A stretch of DNA of 64,000 nt. Source: Gracilimonas sp046602855 (GTDB lineage Bacteria > Bacteroidota > Rhodothermia > Balneolales > Balneolaceae). The DNA lies in assembly GCF_046602855.1 (NCBI RefSeq), contig NZ_JBKINJ010000001.1, positions 930,001-994,000 of the forward strand. Reading direction: 5' to 3'. The number at the start of each line of letters is the position of its first letter. Position 1 is the first letter of the stretch. Position numbers and translations under genes: made by a program. The notes beneath the pieces were generated by a model. The model was given only the letters and a program-made list of their open reading frames with translations. It had not been told where the DNA came from and made no database searches. This document shows positions 1-8,500 of this stretch, in pieces.

Positions 1-470
1 AGCAAGGTTCCCATCTGGCTTGCAATGATTATAATTGGGGCAGCAATGGTGAACCCGGAAATGACAGGTCGTGAGAACAGATTAAAAACAAAACCCAGTT
101 TCATTAATCCCATCAGGATCTGAAACGTACCGGTCATTACAGCAATGAGAATAGCAAAGGTGATTTTTTCACTGGGGTCACCGCCTGCTAAAAAACCGAG
201 ACCAGCAGCTAAAATCAACATGTCTATTGCAACCGGCCCGATCGATATATGTCGTGATGTCCCAAATAAAGGATAGACAAATAATGGAATGAGACCGGCA
301 TATAAGCCATAGATTGGAGGTAAACCTGCAATCACTGCGTAGGCCATTCCCTGAGGAATAAGAACTACACCAACAGTTGACCCGGCTATAAGGTCAGCCT
401 TAAGTTTCGAAAGGTTATAGCCTATGAGAACTTCAAGAATGGGTATGTATTTTTTCAGAAAGTACTGCAT
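1..470 (-). CDS. SulP family anion (sulfate) permease, N-terminal part only
   Basis: The gene runs off the left edge; about 156 residues from the ATG are visible. The reading shows the SulP N-terminus: a short cytoplasmic lead, then LKADLIAGSTVGVVLIPQGMA, a strong SulP hallmark, then PPIYGLYAGLIP and further hydrophobic helices. SulP proteins move sulfate, bicarbonate or other anions across the inner membrane; the substrate cannot be told from this fragment, and the C-terminal STAS domain, if present, lies outside. Only 8 bases separate it from the start-distal end of the SLC13 gene upstream, so the two are probably one transcript. Confidence 0.85.
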   Translation of the reverse strand, partial: MQYFLKKYIPILEVLIGYNLSKLKADLIAGSTVGVVLIPQGMAYAVIAGLPPIYGLYAGLIPLFVYPLFGTSRHISIGPVAIDMLILAAGLGFLAGGDPSEKITFAILIAVMTGTFQILMGLMKLGFVFNLFSRPVISGFTIAAPIIIIASQMGTL

Positions 471-478
471 TTGTCAGT

Positions 479-2266
479 TTAAAATGGCCAGAAATAAGGA
501 ATCACAAAGGTACCAATAATCCAGAAAATAATGTTAAGCGGTGTCCCAACTTTCACAAAATCTGTAAATTTATAATGACCCGGCCCAAAGATCATAGTGT
601 TTGTCTGATAGCCGATCGGCGTTATAAAACTCAATGATGCAGCCATAGTTACAGCCACGAGAAAAGGTGTAGCATCAATTCCTAAGGTGGTAGCTGCCTC
701 GATGGCAATTGGGGCAAGAAGAGCAGCTGTTGCTTGATTTGAGATCAAATTTGTGAGCATCATGGATAGAAAAAAGAAAGCAGATAAGACTGCAGTTGGG
801 CCGATGGATTCAAACTGGGTGATCAATCCATCAACCAATAATTGAGCAGCTCCGGTTTTCTGCATCGCAATACCAAGAGGAAGGACGCCAGCCAAGAGGA
901 ATATTACTTTCCAGTTAATGGATTGATAGGCCTCTTCGTTTGTCAGGCAGCCCGTCAGAATCATTAATATCACCCCGCAAATAGCGGTGGCTACAATGGG
1001 TAGAACCCCGAAAGCTGCGAAACCCACTACGCCGGCTATTATTGTCAATGCAATGGGTATTTTTGATGTCTTGTGCTCAGGAAGATTGATCTCTGTGGCT
1101 AGTACAAACTCCTCCGATGTTTTAATATCATTTACACGTTCTTTATCTACATATAGCAAAAGAGAAGTACCTCTTTGCAATCTGATATCAGCTAATTGTT
1201 CCTGCTCAATTTTACCCCTTTGTCGAATTGCTAATACGATACCTTCATACTGTTGATAAATATTAAGTTGGTTTAATTTTTTTCCTTCGTAGGATGATTC
1301 AGGAGCTACAACAGCCTCAACTAATTGGGCATTACCTAATTCAAAATCTTTATCCTCCCACGCTTTGGTGGGTTTGATAAGCACATCTTCCCGATTTAAT
1401 AATTTATTTAACTCTTTAACGCTTCCGCGAATTCTTAAGACATCATTAGATTCGAGGGTAATACTTCCACGATTCGGCTTGGAAGTCATCTTTGCATCAA
1501 AAACTTCGACTATATCCAGATCAAGATCCTTTATCAGATCAGTGTTTTCCAAGGGGGTTCTCACAAACTCAGAGTTCTGCTGCAAAACCACGTCAGTTAA
1601 ATAACTCTGCATTTCAAAGGTCTCAGTCAGGGGTTCGTCTTTTCGACGTTTTGGTATGATCTTAATACCAATAGTAAACAGATAGATAAAGCCAGTTACA
1701 AAGAAAATGGCGGCAACAGGAGCAAATTCAAACATGGTGAAACCAGCCATGTCATTATCTCTTGCGATAGAATCTACCAGAAGGTTGGTCGAGGTCCCGA
1801 TAAGAGTGAATACCCCACCCAGCATAGCTGCGAATGATAACGGCATAAGAAGTTTAGAGGCACTTTGGCCCAGATCCCTCGAAAGACTGATGATGACAGG
1901 AATGAATATGGCTACAGCGGCCGTATTATTTATAAATGCTGAGATCACACCGATCACCAGCATGATGATCAACATGGCAATATTGAAGTTAAGTTTACTC
2001 AGTGTGTAAAAATACTCCCCGACAATATCGAGAGCACCTGTCTTTCTTAGTCCTTCACTCAATATGAACATGCATGCAATTGTTACTGTAGCGGGATTGC
2101 TAAAGCCCGAAAGCCCTTCCTTAGGTGTCAATATTCCTGATACCACTAAAATGGCCAGCAGGATCAAAGATGTAGTGTCGAAGGGAATCCTTTTGTTGAC
2201 AAATAATACAACTGCCAACAAAATAAGTCCGTAGACAAAAAGTATTTCTGGAGCTATCCCAAACAT
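479..2266 (-). CDS. SLC13/DASS family permease with two RCK_C (TrkA-C) domains
   Basis: An integral membrane anion/dicarboxylate-type transporter of about 595 residues. N-terminal helices carry the family phrases LTPKEGLSGFSNPATVTIA and INNTAAVAIFIPV; a soluble middle part (roughly residues 200-380) looks like two TrkA-C domains; C-terminal helices include NLISNQATAALLAPIAIEAA. Such SLC13 proteins with inserted RCK_C domains are often linked to sulfate uptake, which fits the SulP gene 8 bases downstream. An in-frame TTG lies 33 bases further upstream (2299), but I chose the ATG because the family normally begins just before the first helix. Confidence 0.88.
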   Translation of the reverse strand: MFGIAPEILFVYGLILLAVVLFVNKRIPFDTTSLILLAILVVSGILTPKEGLSGFSNPATVTIACMFILSEGLRKTGALDIVGEYFYTLSKLNFNIAMLIIMLVIGVISAFINNTAAVAIFIPVIISLSRDLGQSASKLLMPLSFAAMLGGVFTLIGTSTNLLVDSIARDNDMAGFTMFEFAPVAAIFFVTGFIYLFTIGIKIIPKRRKDEPLTETFEMQSYLTDVVLQQNSEFVRTPLENTDLIKDLDLDIVEVFDAKMTSKPNRGSITLESNDVLRIRGSVKELNKLLNREDVLIKPTKAWEDKDFELGNAQLVEAVVAPESSYEGKKLNQLNIYQQYEGIVLAIRQRGKIEQEQLADIRLQRGTSLLLYVDKERVNDIKTSEEFVLATEINLPEHKTSKIPIALTIIAGVVGFAAFGVLPIVATAICGVILMILTGCLTNEEAYQSINWKVIFLLAGVLPLGIAMQKTGAAQLLVDGLITQFESIGPTAVLSAFFFLSMMLTNLISNQATAALLAPIAIEAATTLGIDATPFLVAVTMAASLSFITPIGYQTNTMIFGPGHYKFTDFVKVGTPLNIIFWIIGTFVIPYFWPF

Positions 2267-2308
2267 TCTTAAATTTATGAAGTCATTATTAAGGGTCAAA
2301 TATCAAAA

Positions 2309-2339
2309 TTGACAGGCATTTATAAAAACCTTTTTATAA
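2309..2339 (+). promoter_or_regulatory. Perfect TTGACA box next to a 20-bp A/T palindrome, candidate greA promoter
   Basis: In the 210-base divergent region between the SLC13 gene and greA there is an exact TTGACA (2309-2314), followed by ttataaaaa-cc-tttttataa (2320-2339), a perfect 9-bp inverted repeat. Possible -10 hexamers lie inside the right arm, but spacers of 17-20 leave the exact choice open. The palindrome could be a regulator site or simply part of two divergent promoters. Seen: both motifs. Inferred: promoter role. Confidence 0.35.
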
Positions 2340-2419
2340 GATTAACTGAATAAGAAAACAAGGATGGAAATCCATTGATTAAGCTCTTATTTTAAGATAA
2401 AATACAAATGAATGTAAAA

Positions 2420-2449
2420 GCCACTTGCCACCGGTAAGTTGCTTTTTTT
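2420..2449 (+). terminator. Terminator-like hairpin in the greA leader
   Basis: An imperfect hairpin (arms acttgcc and ggtaagt around acc, with one G-U pair and an outer gc/gc extension after a mismatch) is followed at once by seven T residues. It ends about 28 bases before the greA ATG on the same strand, where no upstream plus-strand gene exists to terminate. It may therefore act as an attenuator of greA or release a short leader RNA. Confidence 0.5.
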
Positions 2450-2477
2450 ATTTATAGAAACCGATTAAAAAAAGATT

Positions 2478-2954
2478 ATGAGTAAAGTTCAATATCTGAC
2501 GCAAGAAGGTTATGACAAGCTTGATGCTGAGTTGAAAGACCTGAAATCAAGAGGACGCAGGGAGATAGCTGAAGAGATATCTGAAGCCAGAGCAAAAGGG
2601 GACCTTAGTGAGAATGCTGAGTATGATGCCGCCAAAGAAGCACAGGGACACCTCGAGGACAGAATTACCAAACTTGAGGATGCACTTGCAAATGCAAGGG
2701 TACTGGACAAGAAAGATCTTGATCTCTCAAGAGTCCGTGTACTCACTACGGTTACCATTTTGAACAAAAAAATGGATAAGGAAATGAAGTACACCATCGT
2801 TTCACCTAATGAAGCTGATTTTGCTGCAGGTAAGATCTCCATTGAATCACCTATAGGAAAAGCACTTCTTGGCAGGGAACAAGGCGAAGTAGTTAAAGTT
2901 GATGTACCGGCAGGTAAACTTGAACTTGAGATCTTGAAAATTGAGATCGACTGA
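2478..2954 (+). CDS. greA: Transcription elongation factor GreA
   Basis: 158 residues, the standard GreA length. It begins with the usual YLTQEGYDKLDAELKDLK, and the N-terminal coiled coil includes GDLSENAEYDAAKEAQG, whose acidic tip residues act in the RNA polymerase secondary channel to promote cleavage of backtracked transcripts. The C-terminal FKBP-like domain ends with SPIGKALLGREQGEVVKVDVPAG. The Nudix gene follows 16 bases downstream, so they are probably cotranscribed. Confidence 0.98.
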   Translation: MSKVQYLTQEGYDKLDAELKDLKSRGRREIAEEISEARAKGDLSENAEYDAAKEAQGHLEDRITKLEDALANARVLDKKDLDLSRVRVLTTVTILNKKMDKEMKYTIVSPNEADFAAGKISIESPIGKALLGREQGEVVKVDVPAGKLELEILKIEID

Positions 2955-2970
2955 TCACTACATCTAAAAT

Positions 2971-3426
2971 ATGAAAAAACTCATCGACGTTTACCCATAC
3001 AAGATCGTAAATGGCGAGGTCCATTTTTTGGTTCTTAAGCGATCATCAAGTAAGATCTACGCTGAACAGTGGCGGATGATTGGGGGCAAGGTAAAGTCAG
3101 GTGAAACAAGTTGGAATGCGGGTTTAAGAGAACTCCAAGAAGAAACTGGCCTCAAACCTTTAAAGTACTGGTCGGTCCCCTCTGTAAATCAGTTCTATGA
3201 ACACACAACCGATATGATACACAGTATACCAGCTTTTGCAGCAGAATTATCAGATCAGGGATACATAAAATTGGATGATGAACATACTGGCTACAAGTGG
3301 ATCACCATTCAGCAGATTTCTGATTTTATAAAATGGCCTGAGCAACAGCGTTTAATGAAGCTTATTGATGAGCTGCTAAAAAATGAAACTAACGAAATAT
3401 TACCAGAGTGGATCATAGAAGTCTGA
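2971..3426 (+). CDS. Nudix hydrolase (NudB/dATP pyrophosphohydrolase-like)
   Basis: 151 residues with a complete Nudix box: GGKVKSGETSWNAGLRELQEETGL, split here as GGKVKSGE and RELQEETGL (about residues 38-61), containing the metal-binding REXXEE core. The protein hydrolyses nucleoside diphosphates linked to another group; the short single-domain layout and SVPSVNQFYEH region resemble NudB-type enzymes, but the substrate is an inference. The next gene starts 19 bases before this one stops. Confidence 0.85.
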   Translation: MKKLIDVYPYKIVNGEVHFLVLKRSSSKIYAEQWRMIGGKVKSGETSWNAGLRELQEETGLKPLKYWSVPSVNQFYEHTTDMIHSIPAFAAELSDQGYIKLDDEHTGYKWITIQQISDFIKWPEQQRLMKLIDELLKNETNEILPEWIIEV

Positions 3427-4634
3427 TTTTATTTTTCATATTTGTTCTACTGCCTGCTGGATTAATGGCACAATCGGATGAATATGAGTTGTCTTTTGCA
3501 CCTGATGTTTGGTATAACTCCGTTGATGGTATCAGACTGGGAGTTCGTGTAGCCGGTAATGTGGAGGGGGAATTCAGAAGTGGTCCCCATCGGCTTGACG
3601 CAGGTCTTTGGCTAGGGACCGCACTGCCTAAGTCCCCGTTGTCTTATTTTGTTAGATATACCGAGCCCATAAAGGGTATATCTTCGTATGCCAATGAAGG
3701 AAGCATACAGCTGTTATCAACAATTAGGACAGGATACAGTTATCACGAAGTTTCATTTAACAAAAGATGGCAACCCGGTTTTGATGAACTTCAGTTTAAA
3801 GAACTTTCATTAGGTTTCAGTCAGGAAAAATTGATCGATTTTGCATACCGACCTTATCCACAACTTTGGCAGGATGACTGGAAGTCAATAATAAGCTTAA
3901 ACTTCTGGATCAGTGAGAAATGGGACAAACAAAAGTTTGATATTCAGTTCACTCTTCTTCAAAATGTAAATGAAGCATCTAATTATTTTACGGTTGGAAC
4001 TCTTGAAATTACAGAGCAAATATTTTTGAATGATCTGTTTAAACTACGTTTGCGTGGTTTTGGTGGATATGTAACTGAGGATGGGGCTCCTGAATATCTG
4101 TTTGGTTATAGTTTTGGACTGCCCATGGAGTGGTTAGATACTGGTATTTCCAGAGCCAAAGGAACACTTAAAGAATCCTGGCTTAGCAGTGGTCTGATCA
4201 GTTTTGCCAGTGGCCCTAACCTAAGAGGGTATACCCGCCACGATTTTGAAATTTTAAGTAACGGAGGCGTTCCTCAGTATAAATCTATAGCTGCATTTAA
4301 TACTGAATTTGAGTTTCCAAATTTTTTAAATAATAAACTTGATCGCACCATCATTGGGGATTTCGTGAAACTAAGATCCTATGTTTTTGGTGATTTGGGA
4401 TGCACTTTTGATAAAGAAGAAACCGTGAATTTACCAATGGTTGAAAACCCTACTTGGGTCGCAGATGCCGGTATCGGTGTGCAGTTTTCTATTAATATCC
4501 CTGATTATCTCGGAAAAGACAGAGGTGTTGCGCTCAGGTATGAAGTTCCGTTTTGGATTTCCAAACCAATGGGATCTGAAAAGCATTTTAAATATCGTAA
4601 TTTAATTGGCATAGGAGCCGTAATCTCATTCTAA
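3408..4634 (+). CDS. Predicted outer-membrane beta-barrel protein with BamA-like LRGY motif
   Basis: 408 residues from a GTG start that overlaps the Nudix stop by 19 bases; no ATG is available before the signal peptide (hydrophobic LILFFIFVLLPAGLMAQ, cleavage likely after AQ). The rest alternates polar and aromatic residues as in beta strands and ends in phenylalanine (AVISF), typical of outer-membrane barrels. GPNLRGYTRHD (about residue 270) resembles the conserved RGY loop of the BamA/Omp85 barrel. No POTRA domain is visible. Function unknown; it could be a small Omp85-related surface protein. Confidence 0.65.
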   Translation: MDHRSLILFFIFVLLPAGLMAQSDEYELSFAPDVWYNSVDGIRLGVRVAGNVEGEFRSGPHRLDAGLWLGTALPKSPLSYFVRYTEPIKGISSYANEGSIQLLSTIRTGYSYHEVSFNKRWQPGFDELQFKELSLGFSQEKLIDFAYRPYPQLWQDDWKSIISLNFWISEKWDKQKFDIQFTLLQNVNEASNYFTVGTLEITEQIFLNDLFKLRLRGFGGYVTEDGAPEYLFGYSFGLPMEWLDTGISRAKGTLKESWLSSGLISFASGPNLRGYTRHDFEILSNGGVPQYKSIAAFNTEFEFPNFLNNKLDRTIIGDFVKLRSYVFGDLGCTFDKEETVNLPMVENPTWVADAGIGVQFSINIPDYLGKDRGVALRYEVPFWISKPMGSEKHFKYRNLIGIGAVISF

Positions 4635-4641
4635 CTCACTC

Positions 4642-5859
4642 ATGAAAATTTTAGTTATAAATTGTGGCAGTTCTTCCATCAAATATCAGCTTATAAACAC
4701 TGAAACTCAGGATTGTCTGTGTAAAGGATTGGTTGAAAGAATTGGAGCAGTCACCTCGATCATTAAGCAGGAATTTAAAGGCGAGAAACCATTCAAAAAA
4801 ACAATGGTTATTGAAAATCATGCCTCCGCCTTAAAGACCATTATGGAACTTTTGGTGGAAGCTGATAATGATCACCTCCAGTCTTTGGGTGAAATAGAAG
4901 CTGTAGGTCACCGTGTGGTACATGGAGGGGAGACTTTTAAAGACTCTGTTCTTATTGATGAAGATGTTGAGGAAGCTATTCAACAGGCATTCGATATTGC
5001 TCCTCTTCACAATCCGCCAAATTTGGATGGAATCAGGGCTGCAAAAAAACATTTACCGGATGTTCCTCACGTAGCAGTGTTTGATACGGCATTCCATCAC
5101 TCAATACCAAAACATGCTTTCTTGTACGGTATACCAAACCGTTTATACAGGAGGTATAAGATCAGAAAATATGGCTTTCATGGAACATCTCACTATTACG
5201 TAAGTCGGAAGTACTATAAAATAACAGATAAAGTAAAAAAAGGATCAAAGATCATCACATGTCATTTAGGTAATGGTTGTTCAGTAACAGCTATCAAGGA
5301 TGGGAACTCTTACGATACCAGCATGGGGTTTTCACCTTTGGAAGGACTTGTGATGGGTACCAGAAGTGGTGATATCGATCCTTCTATTTTGTTCTATCTC
5401 ATCGATAAAGAGGAACTTTCCCTGGCAAATGTGCATGCGTTATTGAATAAACACAGTGGACTGCTTGGCTTGAGTGGATATGCTGCTGATATGCGAGACC
5501 TTCTCGAGGAAGCAGAGAATGGTGATCGTAGATGTATAGAGGCGATTGATGTTTTCTGTTACAGAGTCCAAAAATATATTGGGTCATATATAGCTGCCAT
5601 GAATGGAGTTGACGCCATTATTTTTACCGGTGGTATCGGAGAAAACGCTGCACCAATTCGGGAAAAGATCATGTCAGATATGGATTATGCCGGTGTGAAA
5701 CTGGATCTAAATAAAAACAAAGATCGAGGAGAGAGCACTCTTATTACTACTGAAGATTCTGACACAGAGGTGCACGTAATTCCAACAAATGAAGAATTAG
5801 TGATCGCTATTGATGCAGCAAAAATTGCAACAGCTTCCAAACAAACTCCATGGGCTTAA
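4642..5859 (+). CDS. ackA: Acetate kinase
   Basis: 405 residues, typical for AckA, which interconverts acetyl phosphate plus ADP with acetate plus ATP. The N-terminal ILVINCGSSSIKYQL phosphate-binding signature, Asp148 (FDTAFH), His180 (GFHGTSH) and Arg241 (GTRSGDIDP) align with the catalytic residues of the family even in numbering. The matching pta lies 2.6 kb downstream, separated by two other genes that are nearly overlapping, so all four probably share a transcript. The next gene begins 10 bases before the ackA stop. Confidence 0.98.
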   Translation: MKILVINCGSSSIKYQLINTETQDCLCKGLVERIGAVTSIIKQEFKGEKPFKKTMVIENHASALKTIMELLVEADNDHLQSLGEIEAVGHRVVHGGETFKDSVLIDEDVEEAIQQAFDIAPLHNPPNLDGIRAAKKHLPDVPHVAVFDTAFHHSIPKHAFLYGIPNRLYRRYKIRKYGFHGTSHYYVSRKYYKITDKVKKGSKIITCHLGNGCSVTAIKDGNSYDTSMGFSPLEGLVMGTRSGDIDPSILFYLIDKEELSLANVHALLNKHSGLLGLSGYAADMRDLLEEAENGDRRCIEAIDVFCYRVQKYIGSYIAAMNGVDAIIFTGGIGENAAPIREKIMSDMDYAGVKLDLNKNKDRGESTLITTEDSDTEVHVIPTNEELVIAIDAAKIATASKQTPWA

Positions 5860-7637
5860 AACTTTTAATATGGGATTCTGTTCTTAGAATTGCAGTTTGT
5901 ACTGCTCGGCTCTTGTTTAAGTCAACGACTGCTTTATTTTTAGTAGTGATTTCTCTTTTGACAGTTTCTTGTTCAAGTACCAGTTGGGTAGTTATTGAGG
6001 AAGACGCAACAGATATCAGTGATTATGAATTGATCAAGTCAGAATTTTACCTTGATTCGAATGACACAATCACACCTCAAATACCTATCCTTGATGTAGA
6101 CTTAATGGCAGTTAACTCATATGAGTATGCTCAGCGCATCAAGACTGAACGTTACATACAACGATATCGCCCAAGATTAGGATATGTAATGTTGGGTGTA
6201 GCCGGAGCTGGTCTTTCATATTATGCAGCATTTTCTGATCAGTTATTACAACAGCCAACTGGTCCTCAAAGATATTCTTTGATAGGCGCTGGCACATTAT
6301 TAACAGGCTTATCATTTTTGAATATGAAACCGGTGGACGAGCCAACTAAAACCGGGGAGACTCGACTGCTTCGTAAAACCGGCACGGTAGTGGTTGCTGA
6401 TACTATAGAAACCCTGCCTTATACTGATGAACCGGCAAAAGTGTCTATCTCATATGGAGACAGCCTTTTAGTCACAGACAAGAATTATACATTTACCGAA
6501 AATAACGTTTCAATAAATTTGGTTGATGAGGTGAATTCAAATTTATTTGGGGAAGATCCTGAATTTAATTTAAATATATCTATAGAGTATGATTCACTGA
6601 CAGCCTTAAAGAATATACCGATATCATCAATATTCGAACAGTTTGTAGTAGTTGATACAGATGTATCACCATTACGAAATGCACCAGATGTGAATGCAGA
6701 TAATGTATTAACTGATCTGGCAAAGGGCAGTCAACTTAAGTTAGTTCAAAGGGAAGAAGAATGGTTCAAGGTTTTGTATGGAATTTCAGAAACCTGGATA
6801 TCAGTCGGCGATGTGTATACCATCTGGAGGCCTGCTGAGTTTTCCTCAGACCTTACCGTGGTTACCATTCCAAATATACCATTTGGGTCTATAGATGTGG
6901 AACGAGATATTCCGGTTTTAGATGATCTTGCACAAAATACAGCTGCATTTATACTTTCAAATGATCAGTATTCAGGGCAGTATAGTGAAAGAACATACGG
7001 TGATCGTGATAGTCAGCTGATAGAAGAATACTTCTTACAGGCTCTTGGTATTCGCTCAAATAACATCATTCGAAGCTTTAATATTGATTCAGTTGAACAA
7101 TTGAATACTGCAACTGACCGTCTGGTAAATTTACTTGACAGTAACCGTAAAAGGGTTATCGCTTACATTAATGGTTATGCTATAGTTGAAGATGGTAACT
7201 TATATATACTTGGTACTGACTATACTGGTGAGGATTCCGGGCTTATAAATCTGAAAATGTTTTTCGAAGAAATTAGAGAAGCTCAGCCGACTCAGTTTAT
7301 TGGCTTTGTAGATCTCGACATTCTTCAAACTGATAATTCTGATTTTAATTATGAAGCCTTTCTATCTGATCTATCGAAGGATATTTCACAATCTGCTGTA
7401 ATTTTTTCAAGCACACCCTCACAGCGCTCAGGTGTGTTTTCTTCACAAAATGGTGAAAAAAACCGACACAGTATTTTTACCTATTATCTGGCAGAGGCAC
7501 TCAAACAGAACAAAACGGGAATAAATCAGATCCTGGACCATCTGAAGAGAAACGTACCGTTCAGATCTAGAAGTATCTATGATCGACCTCAGGATCCTGT
7601 ACTAATTGGCAGATCCGATATACAATTAGTTGAATAA
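5850..7637 (+). CDS. Lipoprotein with SH3-like domain and degenerate caspase-like (C14) domain
   Basis: 595 residues. An N-terminal hydrophobic stretch ends in LLTVSC, a plausible lipobox. Residues about 265-335 (SPLRNAPDVNADNVLTDLAKG ... WFKVLYGISETWI) look like a bacterial SH3 domain. Residues about 363-595 follow the caspase-like fold: AAFILSNDQY, a glycine-poor His strand, SGVFSS and a final HSIFTYYLAEALKQ. The catalytic His position (usual GHG) reads YINGYA with Tyr443, and the usual DxC position reads VDLD with Asp490. The His-Cys dyad is therefore absent, so this is probably a pseudo-protease acting as a binding protein in the envelope. The assignment rests on motif pattern only. Confidence 0.6.
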   Translation: MGLKLLIWDSVLRIAVCTARLLFKSTTALFLVVISLLTVSCSSTSWVVIEEDATDISDYELIKSEFYLDSNDTITPQIPILDVDLMAVNSYEYAQRIKTERYIQRYRPRLGYVMLGVAGAGLSYYAAFSDQLLQQPTGPQRYSLIGAGTLLTGLSFLNMKPVDEPTKTGETRLLRKTGTVVVADTIETLPYTDEPAKVSISYGDSLLVTDKNYTFTENNVSINLVDEVNSNLFGEDPEFNLNISIEYDSLTALKNIPISSIFEQFVVVDTDVSPLRNAPDVNADNVLTDLAKGSQLKLVQREEEWFKVLYGISETWISVGDVYTIWRPAEFSSDLTVVTIPNIPFGSIDVERDIPVLDDLAQNTAAFILSNDQYSGQYSERTYGDRDSQLIEEYFLQALGIRSNNIIRSFNIDSVEQLNTATDRLVNLLDSNRKRVIAYINGYAIVEDGNLYILGTDYTGEDSGLINLKMFFEEIREAQPTQFIGFVDLDILQTDNSDFNYEAFLSDLSKDISQSAVIFSSTPSQRSGVFSSQNGEKNRHSIFTYYLAEALKQNKTGINQILDHLKRNVPFRSRSIYDRPQDPVLIGRSDIQLVE

Positions 7638-8500
7638 TGGCTTTTATCTTCATCTTTTTAAGCATTTGTTGTTCCCTTTCTATTGCTCAGATCTTAAAGA
7701 TAGCAGAGAATAATAAGATGAGGGTGTTAAATATTCTTGTTATAAATTATCTGGCAGGATCACTGATAAGTCTGTTCAATTCTGCTGAATTCGGTTCTGA
7801 GAGTCTGATCCTAATTGACCAAGAGTTTGTAATTTTAGGTGTGATGATCTTATTAGGTCTAATATTCATCGGTAATTTGGTGGTATACAGTCGATCGATC
7901 GATCGTGTGGGGATGGGAGTGAGTATAGCGGCTATGCGTATGTCATTGATATTCCCGATAGCAGTCAGCTTATTTATTTTTGGGGAAGAATTAGCTTCAA
8001 TACGGTACTTGGGTATCTTAATGGCTTTAGTAGCGTTACTGTTGATGGTACCGAGGATCAAAACAAAAAGAATATCCGGAATATCGGATGCATGGCTTCC
8101 TGTTTTGATCTTTTTAATGACCGGAGCTGCAGATACAGGCCTGAAAGTTTATGAACGAATGTTTGCATCACAACTTTCAGAAGAACTTTTTGTATCAGGT
8201 ATATTTTTTATTTCATTTCTGACAGGATTATGCATTTTGATAAAAAGAAGAGAACTTCATTTTACCTTTAAAGAAATTGGCTATGGTATAGCCACTGGAA
8301 TAGTAAACCTATATTCTTCTATCTTTTTGATCTATGCGTTGAAATTAATGCCAGGTTCGGTAGTATTCCCGATAGTAAATGTTTCTCTGGTTATTTTAGG
8401 CACCCTTATAGGTGTTTGGGTCTGGAAAGATAAACCGACAGTAAAGCAGTGGTCAGGTTTGGCTGTTGCTGTAATTTCAATCTATTTATTGATAGGATAA
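7637..8500 (+). CDS. EamA/DMT family inner-membrane transporter
   Basis: 287 residues, almost entirely hydrophobic, with about ten predicted helices in two repeats, as in the drug/metabolite transporter superfamily. Typical EamA features are the end-of-repeat phrases FGEELASIRYLGILMALVALLLM and VWKDKPTVKQWSGLAVAVISIYLL. Substrate unknown. Its ATG overlaps the previous stop by one base (TAATG), and its own stop overlaps the pta ATG by one base, which indicates translational coupling. Confidence 0.85.
   Translation: MAFIFIFLSICCSLSIAQILKIAENNKMRVLNILVINYLAGSLISLFNSAEFGSESLILIDQEFVILGVMILLGLIFIGNLVVYSRSIDRVGMGVSIAAMRMSLIFPIAVSLFIFGEELASIRYLGILMALVALLLMVPRIKTKRISGISDAWLPVLIFLMTGAADTGLKVYERMFASQLSEELFVSGIFFISFLTGLCILIKRRELHFTFKEIGYGIATGIVNLYSSIFLIYALKLMPGSVVFPIVNVSLVILGTLIGVWVWKDKPTVKQWSGLAVAVISIYLLIG

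Noticed and set aside
987..2009. Several plus-strand frames opposite the SLC13 gene
   Set aside because: They are complementary reading of a well-supported membrane transporter gene and show no domain of their own; the same applies to the other antisense frames in the window.
8449..8499. GTG-initiated 17-codon extension of pta
   Set aside because: It would lie inside the EamA gene; the ATG at the overlap gives the standard phosphotransacetylase N-terminus.
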